NCBI GenBank assembly: GCA_028683685.1
Contig: JAQUHH010000025.1
Coordinates: 1 to 14,833 of the forward strand
Length of the DNA: 14,833 nt
Source of the DNA: Bacteroidales bacterium
GTDB taxonomy: Bacteria > Bacteroidota > Bacteroidia > Bacteroidales > WCHB1-69
Reading direction: 5' to 3'
A model generated the notes under the pieces. The model ran no database searches, had not been told where the DNA came from, and saw nothing but the letters and a program-made list of their open reading frames with translations. This document shows, piece by piece, positions 1-7,280 of this stretch; position 1 is the first letter of the stretch, and every line of letters begins with the position of its first letter. A program made the translations under genes and the position numbers.

Positions 1-797
1 CTTTACTTGTTTTCGATAAAAGCGGTCGGATTTTTAAAACCTATCTTCCAGAAGAAATAATCCAAAAAGAAGAACAAACACAAAGTTCTACCGATATAAA
101 ATTTGCAGAAAAATTTGAACAAGACAAAGAAAATCTGGTTGATGGAACACAAAAAATGGAAAATACCGAAATAAATATTCGAGAATTGCCCAGCCCTATC
201 ATCAGCTACATTAAAGATAATTACTCCGAATTCAGAACAAAAAATGCATACTTTATTGAAGATGAAGATTTGGGAAATGCCTATCTTGTAAAAGTTCAAA
301 AAGACGGAATAAATCAACCTTCTGTTGAACTTTTCTTTGACAAATCTGGAGTATTTCTTCGTTCAGAAGATAATCTAGGAAAAGAAGTGATAGCCCAACC
401 CGTGATAAGTGCAGAAGAAGCTGTTTATGAAATAAGTGTTCCAGAAGTCATAAAAACAGCATTTGCTACTAAATATCCAAAAATCACAAGTGCTACATGG
501 GAAGAAGTCAATGATGACTATGAGGCAAATTATGAAGACCGAAGAGGAAAACAAAAGGCATTATTTTCAATGGATGGCACTTGGCTTTCAACCGCTTCTC
601 AATTAAATCCAGACAATGTTCCTACATCAATTAAGGATTATCTCAAGAAAAATCATGGTAAAAGAACAGAAATCACAAAAGCATGGTTGTTGAAGAAAAA
701 CGACAGAAAAACCTATTATAAAGTCGAAATTTTGGATAAAAAAACAAGCATCGATGATGTATTAGAATTTACACAAACAGGCAAACTTGTAGAATAA
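1..797 (+). CDS. PepSY-like repeat protein, 5'-truncated by the window edge
   Basis: The frame is open from the first bases and ends at TAA 795-797, leaving 264 visible residues. The ATG at 156 is internal because similar coding sequence precedes it, so the true start lies outside the window. The protein is built of degenerate repeats of about 55-60 residues. Each has an amphipathic helix starting near a Pro (LPSPIISYIKDNY, VPEVIKTAFATKYP, VPTSIKDYLKKNH) followed by beta strands ending in a turn such as FDKSGRIF, FDKSGVFL or FSMDGTWL. One repeat tail and three further repeats are visible, which resembles PepSY-like (DUF2874-type) domains of Bacteroidota periplasmic proteins. A signal peptide cannot be checked because the N-terminus is missing. 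The next gene, rdgB, starts one base after the stop, so the two are probably co-transcribed. The family assignment rests on pattern only and no function can be stated. Confidence 0.75.
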   Translation, partial: LLVFDKSGRIFKTYLPEEIIQKEEQTQSSTDIKFAEKFEQDKENLVDGTQKMENTEINIRELPSPIISYIKDNYSEFRTKNAYFIEDEDLGNAYLVKVQKDGINQPSVELFFDKSGVFLRSEDNLGKEVIAQPVISAEEAVYEISVPEVIKTAFATKYPKITSATWEEVNDDYEANYEDRRGKQKALFSMDGTWLSTASQLNPDNVPTSIKDYLKKNHGKRTEITKAWLLKKNDRKTYYKVEILDKKTSIDDVLEFTQTGKLVE

Positions 798-798
798 T

Positions 799-1377
799 AT
801 GAAAGAGCTTGTTTTTGCTACACAAAACAAACATAAGTTGGAAGAAATCCAACAAGCAATAAATGGACAATTTAGAATTATTTCATTGTTCGATTTAAAT
901 TATTTTGAAGACATTCCTGAAACGGGAGAAACTTTGATGGAAAATGCCCTTCAAAAAGCAAATTTCATATATCAGAATTACAAAAAAGATTGTTTTGCTG
1001 ACGACACAGGACTAGAAATTGAAGCTCTTAACGGAGAACCTGGAGTTTATTCTGCCCGATATGCTGGAAATGGAAGAAGCTTTGAAGACAATATGAACAA
1101 AGTACTCGAAAAGCTTCACAATAAAACGAATCGAAAAGCTTGTTTTAAAACCGTTATCGCACTCATTTACAAAAAACAAACCTATTATTTTGAAGGCATC
1201 GTAAATGGCACTATTACAACTGAAAAAAAAGGCAAAGAAGGATTTGGTTACGACCCCATTTTTTTGCCGAACGGATATACCAAAACATTCGCTGAATTAA
1301 GCCTTGAAGAGAAGAATAAAATGAGTCACAGAGCCATTGCCAGTAAAAAATTAATTCATTTTCTAAACCAACAATAA
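799..1377 (+). CDS. rdgB: RdgB/HAM1 non-canonical purine NTP pyrophosphatase
   Basis: The enzyme hydrolyses dITP, ITP and XTP to the monophosphates plus pyrophosphate in the cytoplasm, keeping deaminated purines out of nucleic acids. Its 192 residues match the usual family length. The N-terminal FATQNKHKLEEI (6-17) is the triphosphate-binding strand-loop. ADDTGLEIEALNGEPGVYSARY (67-88) carries the acidic pair D68/D69, with D69 in the place of the catalytic Asp of E. coli RdgB. GFGYDPIF (148-155) and SHR (176-178) are the base-recognition elements. All key residues are present. The start at 799 is the first in-frame ATG and gives the canonical N-terminus. It lies one base after the PepSY-like gene and 19 bp before the deformylase-like gene, so the three genes probably form one operon. 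Confidence 0.96.
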   Translation: MKELVFATQNKHKLEEIQQAINGQFRIISLFDLNYFEDIPETGETLMENALQKANFIYQNYKKDCFADDTGLEIEALNGEPGVYSARYAGNGRSFEDNMNKVLEKLHNKTNRKACFKTVIALIYKKQTYYFEGIVNGTITTEKKGKEGFGYDPIFLPNGYTKTFAELSLEEKNKMSHRAIASKKLIHFLNQQ

Positions 1378-1396
1378 ATAATTAAACTAGAAAATC

Positions 1397-2074
1397 ATGA
1401 AAAAACACACATTATCAAATTTAAGTCTCCTAATGGTTCTCTTTTTAGCAATTGGATTTTCTGCCTGTAAAAAAGAGGATACTACAGAACCCACACCAGA
1501 CCCAATACCCGTCGTAAACCAATATGAACCTTGGACTCAAGCCGAAATTGACCTGATTATGTCTGGAGAAGCAGATGAACCCATGCGAATACTTGTTACA
1601 TCAAATGAAGAAGACTCCTTATTTTTAACAAAACAAACAATTCCCATTGAACCTGATGCAAATGATCCTATTTTAATTCGTCTTCGCGAACGGATGATTA
1701 AAACGATGATTGATGGTGGTGGTGTTGGCATAGCAGGACCGCAAGTAGGAATTAGCAGAGCCCTTTTTTGGTGTAAACGCTTTGATTTAGAAGACAAACC
1801 TTTCCAATTTATCATCAATCCAAAAATCCTATTTTACTCCGTTAAAATGATTACTTTTCTATACGACGGTTGCTTATCAATACCTGATTATACTGGACCT
1901 ACGGCTACTCGAAGACATTCCAGCATATTTGTAGAATACTACACACAAGATGGCATCAAAGAACAAAACATATTGGAAGGGACCAGCAGTTCAAACTTTA
2001 CGGCCGTTTGTTTCCAACATGAATATGATCATTTACAAGGAATCTTGTTCCCCGAACGCTTAAACGTACCATAA
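1397..2074 (+). CDS. Exported lipoprotein with complete peptide deformylase domain
   Basis: Residues 1-23 form a lipoprotein signal peptide (KK, a hydrophobic core, then FSAC) with the lipidated Cys at 24. A charged and Pro-rich tether runs to about residue 45. From about 63 the protein is a peptide deformylase domain. Motif I reads GVGIAGPQ (109-116, family GxGxAAPQ), motif II DGCLS (157-161, family EGCLS) and motif III QHEYDHLQG (207-215, family HExDH). The metal ligands C159, H208 and H212, the catalytic E209 and the Gln of motif I (Q116) are all kept. Normal deformylases are cytosolic and remove formyl from nascent fMet on the ribosome, so an exported one is unexpected. Departures from consensus are A to G in motif I and E to D before GCLS. 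The gene lies 19 bp after rdgB. The fold call is firm, but substrate and activity are unknown. Confidence 0.9.
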   Translation: MKKHTLSNLSLLMVLFLAIGFSACKKEDTTEPTPDPIPVVNQYEPWTQAEIDLIMSGEADEPMRILVTSNEEDSLFLTKQTIPIEPDANDPILIRLRERMIKTMIDGGGVGIAGPQVGISRALFWCKRFDLEDKPFQFIINPKILFYSVKMITFLYDGCLSIPDYTGPTATRRHSSIFVEYYTQDGIKEQNILEGTSSSNFTAVCFQHEYDHLQGILFPERLNVP

Positions 2075-2081
2075 AACATCT

Positions 2082-2097
2082 CGCAAAGACGCAAAGA
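2082..2097 (+). repeat. Tandem octamer CGCAAAGA x2
   Basis: Two perfect adjacent copies of cgcaaaga begin eight bases after the stop of the lipoprotein gene. Short cgcaaagacgcaaag stretches are, from memory, frequent in Bacteroidota intergenic DNA, so this may be a remnant of a dispersed repeat. Only the tandem itself is directly visible here. Confidence 0.4.
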
Positions 2098-2424
2098 AAA
2101 ACAAAGTGATTGGATAATTGGTTAAAAATTGAAACTGAATCATTGATAATGGAAAATCGTCAATTCTTAATTTTTAATTGTTTTATATCCTTTCAATCTT
2201 AAAATAACAACTAAGGAACAAGGATTCAACGCATCTGGAATTTGGAGAAAAAAGAAAAAAAGGAAAAACAGAAAGCAGGAAGAAATAGAAAGTAATCAGT
2301 TCCAAATTGTAAAAATCTTCTGTTTTGTGACAATTTATAAATATACTCGGGCACTCAGTTCCTTTGACCATCCCTCCACTTCTGCCAATATGACACTTCA
2401 CTAATTACCTCGCTCATGTATCGA

Positions 2425-2475
2425 TGACAATAATGGAAAAAATGTCAGTAATCTCCGTTTGGCATAAAATTAGAC
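2425..2475 (+). promoter_or_regulatory. Candidate groESL control region: inverted repeat plus sigma-54-like element
   Basis: An inverted pair TGACA (2425-2429) / TGTCA (2443-2447), separated by 13 bp, lies just upstream of TTTGGCATAAAATTAGA (2458-2474). The latter matches the -24 half of a sigma-54 promoter (TTGGCA). At the correct 12-bp distance it has the -12 G (2473) but lacks the following C. Transcription from it would begin near 2485, leaving an untranslated leader of about 40 nt before groES. No CIRCE-type repeat is present and no good TAnnTTTG box with a correctly spaced upstream TTG was found. The assignment is inference from one locus. Confidence 0.35.
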
Positions 2476-2526
2476 TGTCAAGTGCACATCTAATTAAATT
2501 GTTTAACCAATAAAAAATTATAGTTT

Positions 2527-2805
2527 ATGGCAAAGTTAAGTATTAAACCTTTGGCTGATAGAATCGTTCTTGAGCCAGCTCCCGTAGAGCAAAAAACGTC
2601 GGGTGGAATTATTATCCCCGATACAGCAAAAGAAAAACCTCAAAAAGGGACTGTTTTGGCAGTAGGTCCCGGAAAAAAAGACGAACCCGTAACACTAAAA
2701 GTTGGCGATGTCGTTTTATACGGAAAATATGCCGGAACTGAAATCAATGTAGATGGAAAAGATTTACTCATAATGAGAGAATCTGACATTTATGCAGTAA
2801 TCTAA
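2527..2805 (+). CDS. groES: Co-chaperonin GroES (Hsp10)
   Basis: GroES forms the seven-subunit lid that closes the GroEL folding chamber in the cytoplasm. The 92 residues match the family length. The N-terminal KPLADRIVLEP (7-17) is the conserved start of the beta barrel. The mobile loop, around EQKTSGGIIIPD (21-32), contains the hydrophobic GGIII tripod that docks on GroEL. KGTVLAVGPG and the C-terminal LLIMRESDIYAVI are also typical. The start at 2527 gives the normal N-terminus MAKLSIKPL. It sits 30 bp before groEL and is co-transcribed with it. Confidence 0.98.
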   Translation: MAKLSIKPLADRIVLEPAPVEQKTSGGIIIPDTAKEKPQKGTVLAVGPGKKDEPVTLKVGDVVLYGKYAGTEINVDGKDLLIMRESDIYAVI

Positions 2806-2835
2806 TCACTAAAAAACTAAAATAAATAAATAATT

Positions 2836-4476
2836 ATGGCAAAAGAAATTTTATATGATTGGGATGCAAGAGAACGCTTGAAAAAAGGTGTTGACGCATT
2901 GGCAAATGCAGTTAAAGTTACATTAGGTCCCAAAGGTCGTAATGTAATTATTGACAAAAAATACGGTGCTCCTCAAATAACCAAAGATGGTGTTACCGTA
3001 GCAAGAGAAATTGAATTGAGCGATCCCGTTGAAAACATGGGTGCACAAATGGTGAAAGAAGTGGCTTCAAAAACCAATGACCAAGCGGGTGACGGTACTA
3101 CTACTGCTACTTTATTGGCTCAAGTTATATTTGCTACTGGTTTGAAAAACATAACAGCAGGTGCCAATCCAATGGATGTTAAAAAAGGGATTGACAAAGC
3201 AGTAGTTGCCGTAGTTGCGGATCTGAAAAAACGCTCAAAATTAATTGGTGATGATATTAATAAAATCGAACAAGTAGCCACCATTTCTGCAAACAACGAT
3301 AGTTTTATCGGAAAAATGATTGCAGAAGCCATGAGCAAAGTAAAAAAAGAAGGTGTAATTACCATTGAAGAAGCAAAAGGAACCGACACACTTGTAAAAG
3401 TAGTAGAAGGTATGCAGTTCGACCGTGGTTATATTTCTCCTTACTTTGTTACTGATGCTGAAAAAATGGAAGCCGTATACGAAAATCCTTTTATTCTGAT
3501 TTATGATAAAAAAATCAGCAATATGAAAGAATTTCTTCCAGTTCTCGAAAAAGTGGTTCAAACAGGACGTCCTTTGTTAATCATTAGCGAAGATTTAGAC
3601 AGTGAAGCATTAGCAACTTTGGTTGTGAATCGCCTTCGTGGTTCATTAAAAATTGTTGCGGTTAAAGCTCCTGGATTCGGTGATCGTCGTAAAGAAATGT
3701 TGGAAGACATTGCTACACTTACAGGCGGAACTGTAATTAGTGAAGAAAAAGGCTACAAACTTGAAGATACTGAACTTGATTTCTTAGGTCAAGCTGAAAA
3801 AATCACAGTAGATAAAGAAAATACAACCATTGTTAGTGGGAAAGGTGAAAGATCAAACATTGATGCTCGCATCGGTATGATTAAAGGACAAATTGATAAG
3901 ACAACTTCAGATTATGACCGCGAAAAATTACAAGAACGTTTGGCTAAATTAGCAGGCGGTGTTGCTGTAATATACGTAGGTGCTGCTTCAGAAGTGGAAA
4001 TGAAAGAGAAAAAAGATCGTTTTGACGATGCTCTTCATGCCACTCGCGCAGCCATCGAAGAAGGAATTATTCCTGGTGGTGGTGTTTCATATATCAGAGC
4101 CATTAGTGCTTTAGATTCACTCACTTCAGATAATGATGATGAAAAATTTGGTATCGACATCATACGTCGTTCTTTGGAAGAACCTCTTCGTCAAATTGTT
4201 TTGAATACTGGACATGAAGGATCTGTGGTTATTAATAAAGTAAAAGAAGGCAAAGATGACTTCGGTTTTAACGCACGTACAGAAGTATATGAAAAATTAC
4301 TAAAAGCGGGTGTTATTGATCCTACAAAAGTGGCACGCATTGCACTTGAAAATGCTGCTTCTATCGCTAGTATGTTGTTAACAACAGAATGTGTTTTAGC
4401 AGACATTAAAGAAGATGAACCCGCTATGGGCAACCCTGGAATGGGTGGTATGGGCGGAATGGGTGGCATGATGTAA
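2836..4476 (+). CDS. groEL: Chaperonin GroEL (Hsp60)
   Basis: GroEL is the ATP-driven double-ring chaperonin that folds client proteins with GroES. The 546-residue length is standard. VTLGPKGRNV (28-37) is the nucleotide-binding loop, D51 of TKDGVTVA and the GDGTTT motif (85-90) bind phosphate and Mg2+, and DALHATRAAIEEG carries the Asp needed for ATP hydrolysis. The apical domain (about 190-375) has the usual client and GroES-binding face. The C-terminus ends in a Gly-Met tail (GNPGMGGMGGMGGMM) that projects into the cavity. No substitutions of key residues were noticed. It is the second gene of groESL and is followed by a strong hairpin terminator. Confidence 0.99.
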   Translation: MAKEILYDWDARERLKKGVDALANAVKVTLGPKGRNVIIDKKYGAPQITKDGVTVAREIELSDPVENMGAQMVKEVASKTNDQAGDGTTTATLLAQVIFATGLKNITAGANPMDVKKGIDKAVVAVVADLKKRSKLIGDDINKIEQVATISANNDSFIGKMIAEAMSKVKKEGVITIEEAKGTDTLVKVVEGMQFDRGYISPYFVTDAEKMEAVYENPFILIYDKKISNMKEFLPVLEKVVQTGRPLLIISEDLDSEALATLVVNRLRGSLKIVAVKAPGFGDRRKEMLEDIATLTGGTVISEEKGYKLEDTELDFLGQAEKITVDKENTTIVSGKGERSNIDARIGMIKGQIDKTTSDYDREKLQERLAKLAGGVAVIYVGAASEVEMKEKKDRFDDALHATRAAIEEGIIPGGGVSYIRAISALDSLTSDNDDEKFGIDIIRRSLEEPLRQIVLNTGHEGSVVINKVKEGKDDFGFNARTEVYEKLLKAGVIDPTKVARIALENAASIASMLLTTECVLADIKEDEPAMGNPGMGGMGGMGGMM

Positions 4477-4494
4477 AATCTATGTTTCCCCAAT

Positions 4495-4534
4495 AAAAAA
4501 AGAAGATTTCCTATTTCGGAAATCTTCTTTTTTT
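4495..4534. terminator. Bidirectional intrinsic terminator after groEL
   Basis: A perfect 17-bp stem (A7-GAAGATTTCC, 4495-4511, pairing with GGAAATCTTC-T7, 4518-4534) closes a six-base loop TATTTC. The A-run on one side and T-run on the other make it usable from both strands. It stops groESL, whose stop lies 18 bp upstream, and can also stop the convergent HD-domain gene that ends at 4657. Confidence 0.93.
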
Positions 4535-4656
4535 ATTTATGCATTTCAAGGGTAGAAGTTTATGTTTGGTAGTCGGTAAGTGGTAAACGTTGCGTAGCAA
4601 TCTCTGCTCTCACACTCACACTGTTTTCAGTCACCCAGTAACTTTCTTACAAACAA

Positions 4657-5439
4657 CTAATGAATGGCACTTGCTTCTGCATAACCATATGCCATGCCAA
4701 CAAGCATATCCAACTCCTTATTTTTAGTTTTCATAGAATTGAAAATTCGATTTACCACTTGACTTTCAATAATCATTGCAAAACTGATGGAATAATTGAG
4801 GTCATATATCCAACTGATTTTAAGCAATTTAAAATCATCTAATGTACGGATGTCTCTATAATCAACCATTTGAGCATTTTTCAAACTTTGAATCACTTTT
4901 TCTGATACTTCAGGGATATTTGGTAAGTCTAGCTCTAGGGCTTTTTTCTTGCCAGCATCCTTAGATTCGTAGTAATCGGCAATAGAAGTGAGGGTGTCAA
5001 TTTTATCAGCATCCCGAAGAATTCTAGCCAGAGCCATTTCTATTTCGTCATCACCAATGGGAGGAGTTTTTTTATTATGTTGTTTGATGGCATTTAAAAT
5101 TGCTTTTTGTTCTGTTTTATCAAAAATGCTCAAATAATTTTCTGTTTTCAAAATTTCAACAGCTTTTTCGCCATGATCAAAAGATTTTGAATCATCAAAA
5201 GTGCTAAAATGCTTCAATTGTTCAAAACGGGCAATATCATGAAAAATTCCACATGTTTTTGCCATTAATTGATGTCGAGGCGATAAAAAAACAAAAAGTG
5301 AAATATTGGAACAAATTACCGCAACTCCTTTAGAATGTGCGATTTTAAATTGAATTGAATTCAAAATACGAGAATCTGAAATTTCCAAATACGAACTTGT
5401 GTATTTGTCAAATAGGCTTTCTAAGTTTATGTATTCCAT
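4657..5439 (-). CDS. HD-domain metal-dependent phosphohydrolase, specificity unknown
   Basis: The protein has 260 residues when started at the ATG at 5439-5437. HD-fold landmarks are H35, the GIFHDIARFEQ motif with H67-D68, H89 (FDHGEKA), H121 (IKQHNK) and D143/D145 in LRDADKID. This gives the full H...HD...D metal site plus extra His ligands suggesting a two-metal centre. Substrate cannot be told from sequence, and HD enzymes act on nucleotides, cyclic dinucleotides or other phosphoesters. An in-frame ATG 24 codons upstream exists, but that stretch overlaps a good promoter (TAAATTTG at 5464-5457) and looks non-coding, so the inner start is preferred. There is no signal peptide, so it is cytosolic. 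It appears monocistronic, converging on groEL across the shared terminator. Confidence 0.85.
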   Translation of the reverse strand: MEYINLESLFDKYTSSYLEISDSRILNSIQFKIAHSKGVAVICSNISLFVFLSPRHQLMAKTCGIFHDIARFEQLKHFSTFDDSKSFDHGEKAVEILKTENYLSIFDKTEQKAILNAIKQHNKKTPPIGDDEIEMALARILRDADKIDTLTSIADYYESKDAGKKKALELDLPNIPEVSEKVIQSLKNAQMVDYRDIRTLDDFKLLKISWIYDLNYSISFAMIIESQVVNRIFNSMKTKNKELDMLVGMAYGYAEASAIH

Positions 5440-5456
5440 TATTATAATATTTGATG

Positions 5457-5487
5457 CAAATTTAATAGAATTATCTGTATTCAACAA
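5457..5487 (-). promoter_or_regulatory. Bacteroidota-type promoter of the HD-domain gene
   Basis: On the minus strand TAAATTTG (5464-5457) fits the -7 consensus TAnnTTTG exactly. A TTG (5487-5485) lies 20 bp upstream as the -33 element. The predicted start of transcription near 5450 gives a leader of about ten bases before the ATG at 5439, which favours that start codon over the one at 5511. Confidence 0.65.
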
Positions 5488-5612
5488 TATCATATCATAT
5501 ATATTCGTCAAACAGGTCGTCCGATGTGACTGAATAACTGAGTAATTGGAGCTGAGTACTTAACAAAATAAGCAAAAATTCGAAATTTCGAGATTCATTC
5601 TATACACAATAC

Positions 5613-5653
5613 AATATAAAAAGACCGTCAAATATTGACGGTCTTTTTATATT
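5613..5653. terminator. Hairpin terminator of the methylmalonyl-CoA decarboxylase operon
   Basis: A perfect stem of GACCGTCAA (5623-5631) and TTGACGGTC (5635-5643) with a three-base loop extends outward through AATATAAAAA / TTTTTATATT to 19 bp. It lies 15 bp past the stop of the mmdB-type gene on the minus strand. The flanking A and T tracts make it potentially bidirectional, so it also insulates the HD-gene promoter. Confidence 0.93.
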
Positions 5654-5668
5654 ATTTCTTATGAAATT

Positions 5669-6823
5669 CTAATAAAGGAAACTCAAAAGAACACCAGCGG
5701 CAACAGCACTTCCAATTACACCAGCGACATTGGGCCCCATGGCGTGCATGAGCAAGTGGTTTGATTTATCGTATTCTTGACCCACTACTTGAGAAACACG
5801 GGCTGCATCAGGCACAGCTGATACTCCTGAATTTCCAATTAATGGATTTATTTTACTTCCATCCTTTAAGAACAAATTCATAAATTTCACAAACAAAACT
5901 CCGCCAAGCGTAGCAACAACAAATGAAGCAGCACCCAAACCGAATATCATTACCGATTTAGGAGTTAAGAATGTATTGGCTTGCGTAGAAGCACCAACCG
6001 TAAGACCTAACAAAATAGTCACAATATCAATTAATGGCCCACCGGCAGTGAGTGCCAAACGACGAGTAACACCACTTTCTTTTAATAAGTTTCCAAAAAA
6101 CAACATACCTAAAAGAGGCATACCGCTCGGAACAATAAAAGTGGTTAGCATCAAGCCGATAATTGGGAAAATAACTTTTTCACGTTTAGCAACAGCTCTT
6201 GAAGGTTTCATGCGAATTAAACGTTCTTTTTTACTTGTTAGAAGTCTCATAATGGGTGGTTGAATAACGGGAACCAAAGCCATGTATGAGTATGCAGAAA
6301 TGGCAATAGCCCCCATTAAATCTGGAGCTAATTTTGAAGCAAGAAAGATATCCGTAGGACCATCAGCACCACCAATGATGCCAATTGCACCCGCTTCTGC
6401 AGGTGTAAAACCAATGTATAGAGCTGCAGCATACGCAATAAAAATTCCAACTTGAGCAGCAGCTCCAATTAAAATTAGCTTAGGATTGGATAAAAGGGCC
6501 GAAAAGTCGGTTATTGCTCCAATTCCAAGGAAAATCAAAGGTGGGTAAACACCTTGTATAACCCCAAAATAGAGATAGTTCATTACCGATCCGGTTTCAT
6601 AGACACCAATTTTTAATCCTGGATAGAAGGGAACATTTCCAACAATAATCCCAAACCCAATAGGTATTAACAGCAAGGGCTCATAATCTTTTACAACCGC
6701 TAAATAAATGAAAACTAAAGCGATGAGTATCATCAATATGTTTCCAAATTCAAAATGAGCGAAAGAAGAATATGAGAAAAACTGTTCAATACCGTTTATA
6801 AAGAAATTACCTAGTTTTTCCAT
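5669..6823 (-). CDS. mmdB: Na+-translocating decarboxylase beta subunit
   Basis: This is the integral membrane subunit that decarboxylates carboxybiotin and couples it to Na+ export. The 384-residue protein is almost wholly hydrophobic, with many membrane spans across its length. Family signatures are GGADGPTD (151-158, containing the essential Asp154 of the ion and carboxybiotin site), NSGVSAVPDAARV (331-343) and the C-terminal HAMGPNVAGVIGSAVAAG (360-377). It is homologous to OadB, MmdB and GcdB, which sequence alone does not separate. The methylmalonyl-CoA specificity is inferred from mce and mmdA in the same operon. It is the last gene of the operon, 12 bp after the biotin carrier gene, and is followed by a strong terminator. 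Confidence 0.95.
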   Translation of the reverse strand: MEKLGNFFINGIEQFFSYSSFAHFEFGNILMILIALVFIYLAVVKDYEPLLLIPIGFGIIVGNVPFYPGLKIGVYETGSVMNYLYFGVIQGVYPPLIFLGIGAITDFSALLSNPKLILIGAAAQVGIFIAYAAALYIGFTPAEAGAIGIIGGADGPTDIFLASKLAPDLMGAIAISAYSYMALVPVIQPPIMRLLTSKKERLIRMKPSRAVAKREKVIFPIIGLMLTTFIVPSGMPLLGMLFFGNLLKESGVTRRLALTAGGPLIDIVTILLGLTVGASTQANTFLTPKSVMIFGLGAASFVVATLGGVLFVKFMNLFLKDGSKINPLIGNSGVSAVPDAARVSQVVGQEYDKSNHLLMHAMGPNVAGVIGSAVAAGVLLSFLY

Positions 6824-6835
6824 TTTTTTATAGCA

Positions 6836-7276
6836 TTATTCAATTACAATTAATACATCACCTTCCATTACAGAACTACCTCGATTGACTTTGATTTCGG
6901 AGATTTTTCCTTCCTTATCAGAATCAATATTATTTTCCATTTTCATAGCTTCCAGCATAAGAAGTTTTTGACCTAATTTAACGACATCACCCACTTTCAC
7001 ATAAATTTCCAATATTTCTCCTGGCAGCGGTGATTTGATGGTTCCGCCCCCTTTTGGTGCATTCGGATTGGAAGTTTTGGCAGTAGCAGGCGTAACATCA
7101 GTCGTAGGAACTGATTTAGCTTGAACTATTTTTGGAGTTTTACGTGGAACCATCTCTTGATCTATAGCAACATTATAAATGGATCCGTTTACTTCAACGG
7201 TGGCAATGTTATCTTCGATGTTTTGTACTTCTACTTCGTACACATTACCATTTATTTTGAATTTAAATTGTTTCAT
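6836..7276 (-). CDS. mmdC: Biotin carboxyl carrier subunit of the decarboxylase
   Basis: This subunit carries the biotin that shuttles CO2 from the carboxyltransferase to the membrane beta subunit. It has 146 residues: an N-terminal small beta domain (1-45), a flexible Pro/Thr/Ala/Lys linker (about 46-78) and a C-terminal biotinyl domain (79-146). The site EAMKMEN (109-115) has the biotinylated Lys at 112, and SPLPGEI with the GDVVKLGQKLL hairpin are the typical flanks. The N-terminal part resembles the region next to the biotinyl domain in oxaloacetate decarboxylase alpha chains. It starts 4 bp after the stop of the LTD-OadG gene, so translation is probably coupled. Confidence 0.95.
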   Translation of the reverse strand: MKQFKFKINGNVYEVEVQNIEDNIATVEVNGSIYNVAIDQEMVPRKTPKIVQAKSVPTTDVTPATAKTSNPNAPKGGGTIKSPLPGEILEIYVKVGDVVKLGQKLLMLEAMKMENNIDSDKEGKISEIKVNRGSSVMEGDVLIVIE

Positions 7277-7280
7277 ACAA

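Larger units (their letters stand above)
2075..2526. other. 452-bp intergenic region before groES, no convincing gene
   Basis: This AT-rich gap separates the deformylase lipoprotein gene from groES. Its left end carries the tandem octamer described separately, followed by low-complexity A/T-rich text (about 2120-2182, for example aattcttaatttttaattg) of a kind common in Bacteroidota spacers. The centre (2183-2401) has a 72-codon minus-strand open frame, but its composition (runs of Phe, Leu and Ser from A/G-rich DNA) looks non-coding. The right end holds the presumed groES control region. I saw no tRNA and no clear terminator hairpin after the lipoprotein gene. Confidence 0.6.

Noticed and set aside
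156..158. ATG 156 as the start of the first gene
   Set aside because: The same frame is open back to the window edge and encodes a PepSY-like repeat end (FDKSGRIF) before it, so the ATG is internal.
2183..2401. Minus-strand 72-codon open frame in the groES upstream spacer
   Set aside because: Composition is Phe/Leu/Ser-rich, as expected from complementing A/G-rich DNA. There is no recognisable motif or promoter, so it is treated as non-coding.
2402..2526. CIRCE (HrcA) operator before groES
   Set aside because: No TTAGCACTC-N9-GAGTGCTAA-like repeat is present. Only the shorter TGACA/TGTCA pair is seen.
4535..4656. Possible small RNA or repeat between groEL and the HD gene
   Set aside because: Text such as agtcacccagtaac has a loose counterpart near 5525-5550 (gtgactgaataactgag), but the match is too short and imperfect to claim a repeat, and no stable fold is obvious.
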